Shown here: positions 5,536 through 5,720 of the stretch, piece by piece
Layout: every line of letters begins with the position of its first letter
Numbering within the stretch: the first letter of the stretch is position 1
Source: Acidobacteriota bacterium
GTDB taxonomy: Bacteria > Acidobacteriota > Aminicenantia > UBA2199
Assembly: GCA_028749105.1 (NCBI GenBank)
Contig: JAQUQF010000126.1
Span: forward strand, 1-5,720
Direction: 5' to 3'
DNA length: 5,720 nucleotides
Position numbers and translations under genes: made by a program
Notes under the pieces: model-generated
Seen by the model: only the letters and a program-made list of their open reading frames with translations
Database searches by the model: none
What the model was told of the DNA's origin: nothing

Positions 5536-5553
5536 TTAATGGATGCCCATTAA
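5536..5553. promoter_or_regulatory. Perfect inverted repeat centred on the start codon (operator or RNA hairpin)
   Basis: TTAATGG (5536-5542) and CCATTAA (5547-5553) are exact inverted copies around ATGC, so the initiation ATG (5543-5545) lies in the four-base loop. The Shine-Dalgarno sequence GAAGGA (5529-5534) ends two bases before the left arm. It could be an operator bound by the gene's own product or a controller, or a small hairpin that tunes initiation. It could also be chance, as the stem is A+T-rich and short. Confidence 0.4.
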
Positions 5554-5720
5554 TGAATACCTGAAGCAAGTCAAGATTCGTCATGCCGCTGGCATTTCCA
5601 CCGAACACAGTTATCGGGGCGATCTTCAGAATCTCATACTTAGGACGGTCAATGGGATTCAAGTGACCAACGAACCCCAAAGGCAAAAATGCGGGGCTCC
5701 GGATTACATCATCCAGAAGA
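5543..5720 (+). CDS. N-terminus of a type IIG-like restriction-modification enzyme / N6-adenine methyltransferase (3' truncated)
   Basis: The frame is open from ATG 5543 to the window edge (59 complete codons). GAAGGA (5529-5534) is 8 bases upstream; the alternative ATG 5539 meets TAA after four codons, and an in-frame TAA (5537-5539) blocks any earlier start. The peptide reads EYLKQV, then STEHSYRGDLQNLIL (19-33), VTNEPQRQKCGAPDYII (41-57). This matches what I know of the N-terminal end of large fused restriction-methylation proteins: T-E-x-S-Y-R...L followed by NEP-(K/Q)R...GAPD(F/Y), normally continuing with an (I/V)GYIEAK strand to complete a PD-(D/E)xK nuclease site; here Asp54 would be the first catalytic Asp. 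By family, the rest (about 800-1000 residues) would carry the Asn-Pro-Pro-Tyr methylase domain. G+C is about 48% by hand count against about 66% within pyrE (5041-5160), suggesting acquisition by transfer. Confidence 0.7.
   Translation, partial: MPINEYLKQVKIRHAAGISTEHSYRGDLQNLILRTVNGIQVTNEPQRQKCGAPDYIIQK

Overview
The window is a gene-dense, mostly G+C-rich stretch from a bacterium with a Gram-negative style envelope. It carries an OmpA-like peptidoglycan-binding protein with a signal peptide and a partner secreted coiled-coil protein. All complete genes lie on the + strand. The C-terminal GVPPGWLR ending of the coiled-coil protein and the general style of the proteins recall Acidobacteriota, possibly Candidatus Aminicenantes. 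That placement is an impression from memory and was not tested by any search.

Layout from left to right: (1) the 3' end of a polytopic membrane protein of Yip1 type (1-324); (2) an intergenic segment with a promoter (TTGACA at 381); (3) a two-gene envelope operon whose ORFs overlap by 4 bases (ATGA), encoding the OmpA-like protein (473-1735) and the coiled-coil protein (1732-2286); (4) a short spacer with a stem-loop and a well-formed promoter placed so close to the next ATG that the message may be leaderless; (5) a long-chain trans-polyprenyl diphosphate synthase (2353-3315) followed by a sugar-1-phosphate nucleotidyltransferase with a C-terminal hexapeptide-like tail (3352-4209); (6) a small GAF-like protein (4278-4832) overlapping, through TTGA, a TTG-initiated orotate phosphoribosyltransferase gene, pyrE (4829-5362); (7) a 72-base imperfect inverted-repeat element (5376-5447), each arm of which is itself a hairpin, the first followed by five T's and able to act as the pyrE terminator; (8) a sharp fall in G+C, a new promoter (TTGACA-17-CACAAT) and the first 59 codons of a gene that resembles the N-terminus of a fused (type IIG-like) restriction-modification enzyme, cut by the window edge.

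Functionally, most of the window is housekeeping: envelope anchoring, isoprenoid carrier synthesis, nucleotide-sugar activation and pyrimidine biosynthesis or salvage. Polyprenyl diphosphate and NDP-sugars both feed lipid-linked glycan assembly, and the polyprenyl chain could equally serve quinones. The accessory part is the right end, where the repeat element marks the boundary between the G+C-rich core genes and the lower-G+C restriction-modification gene. That gene has an 18-base perfect inverted repeat centred on its start codon. I found no CRISPR array, tRNA, rRNA or transposase. No stretch over 300 bases lacks a gene.
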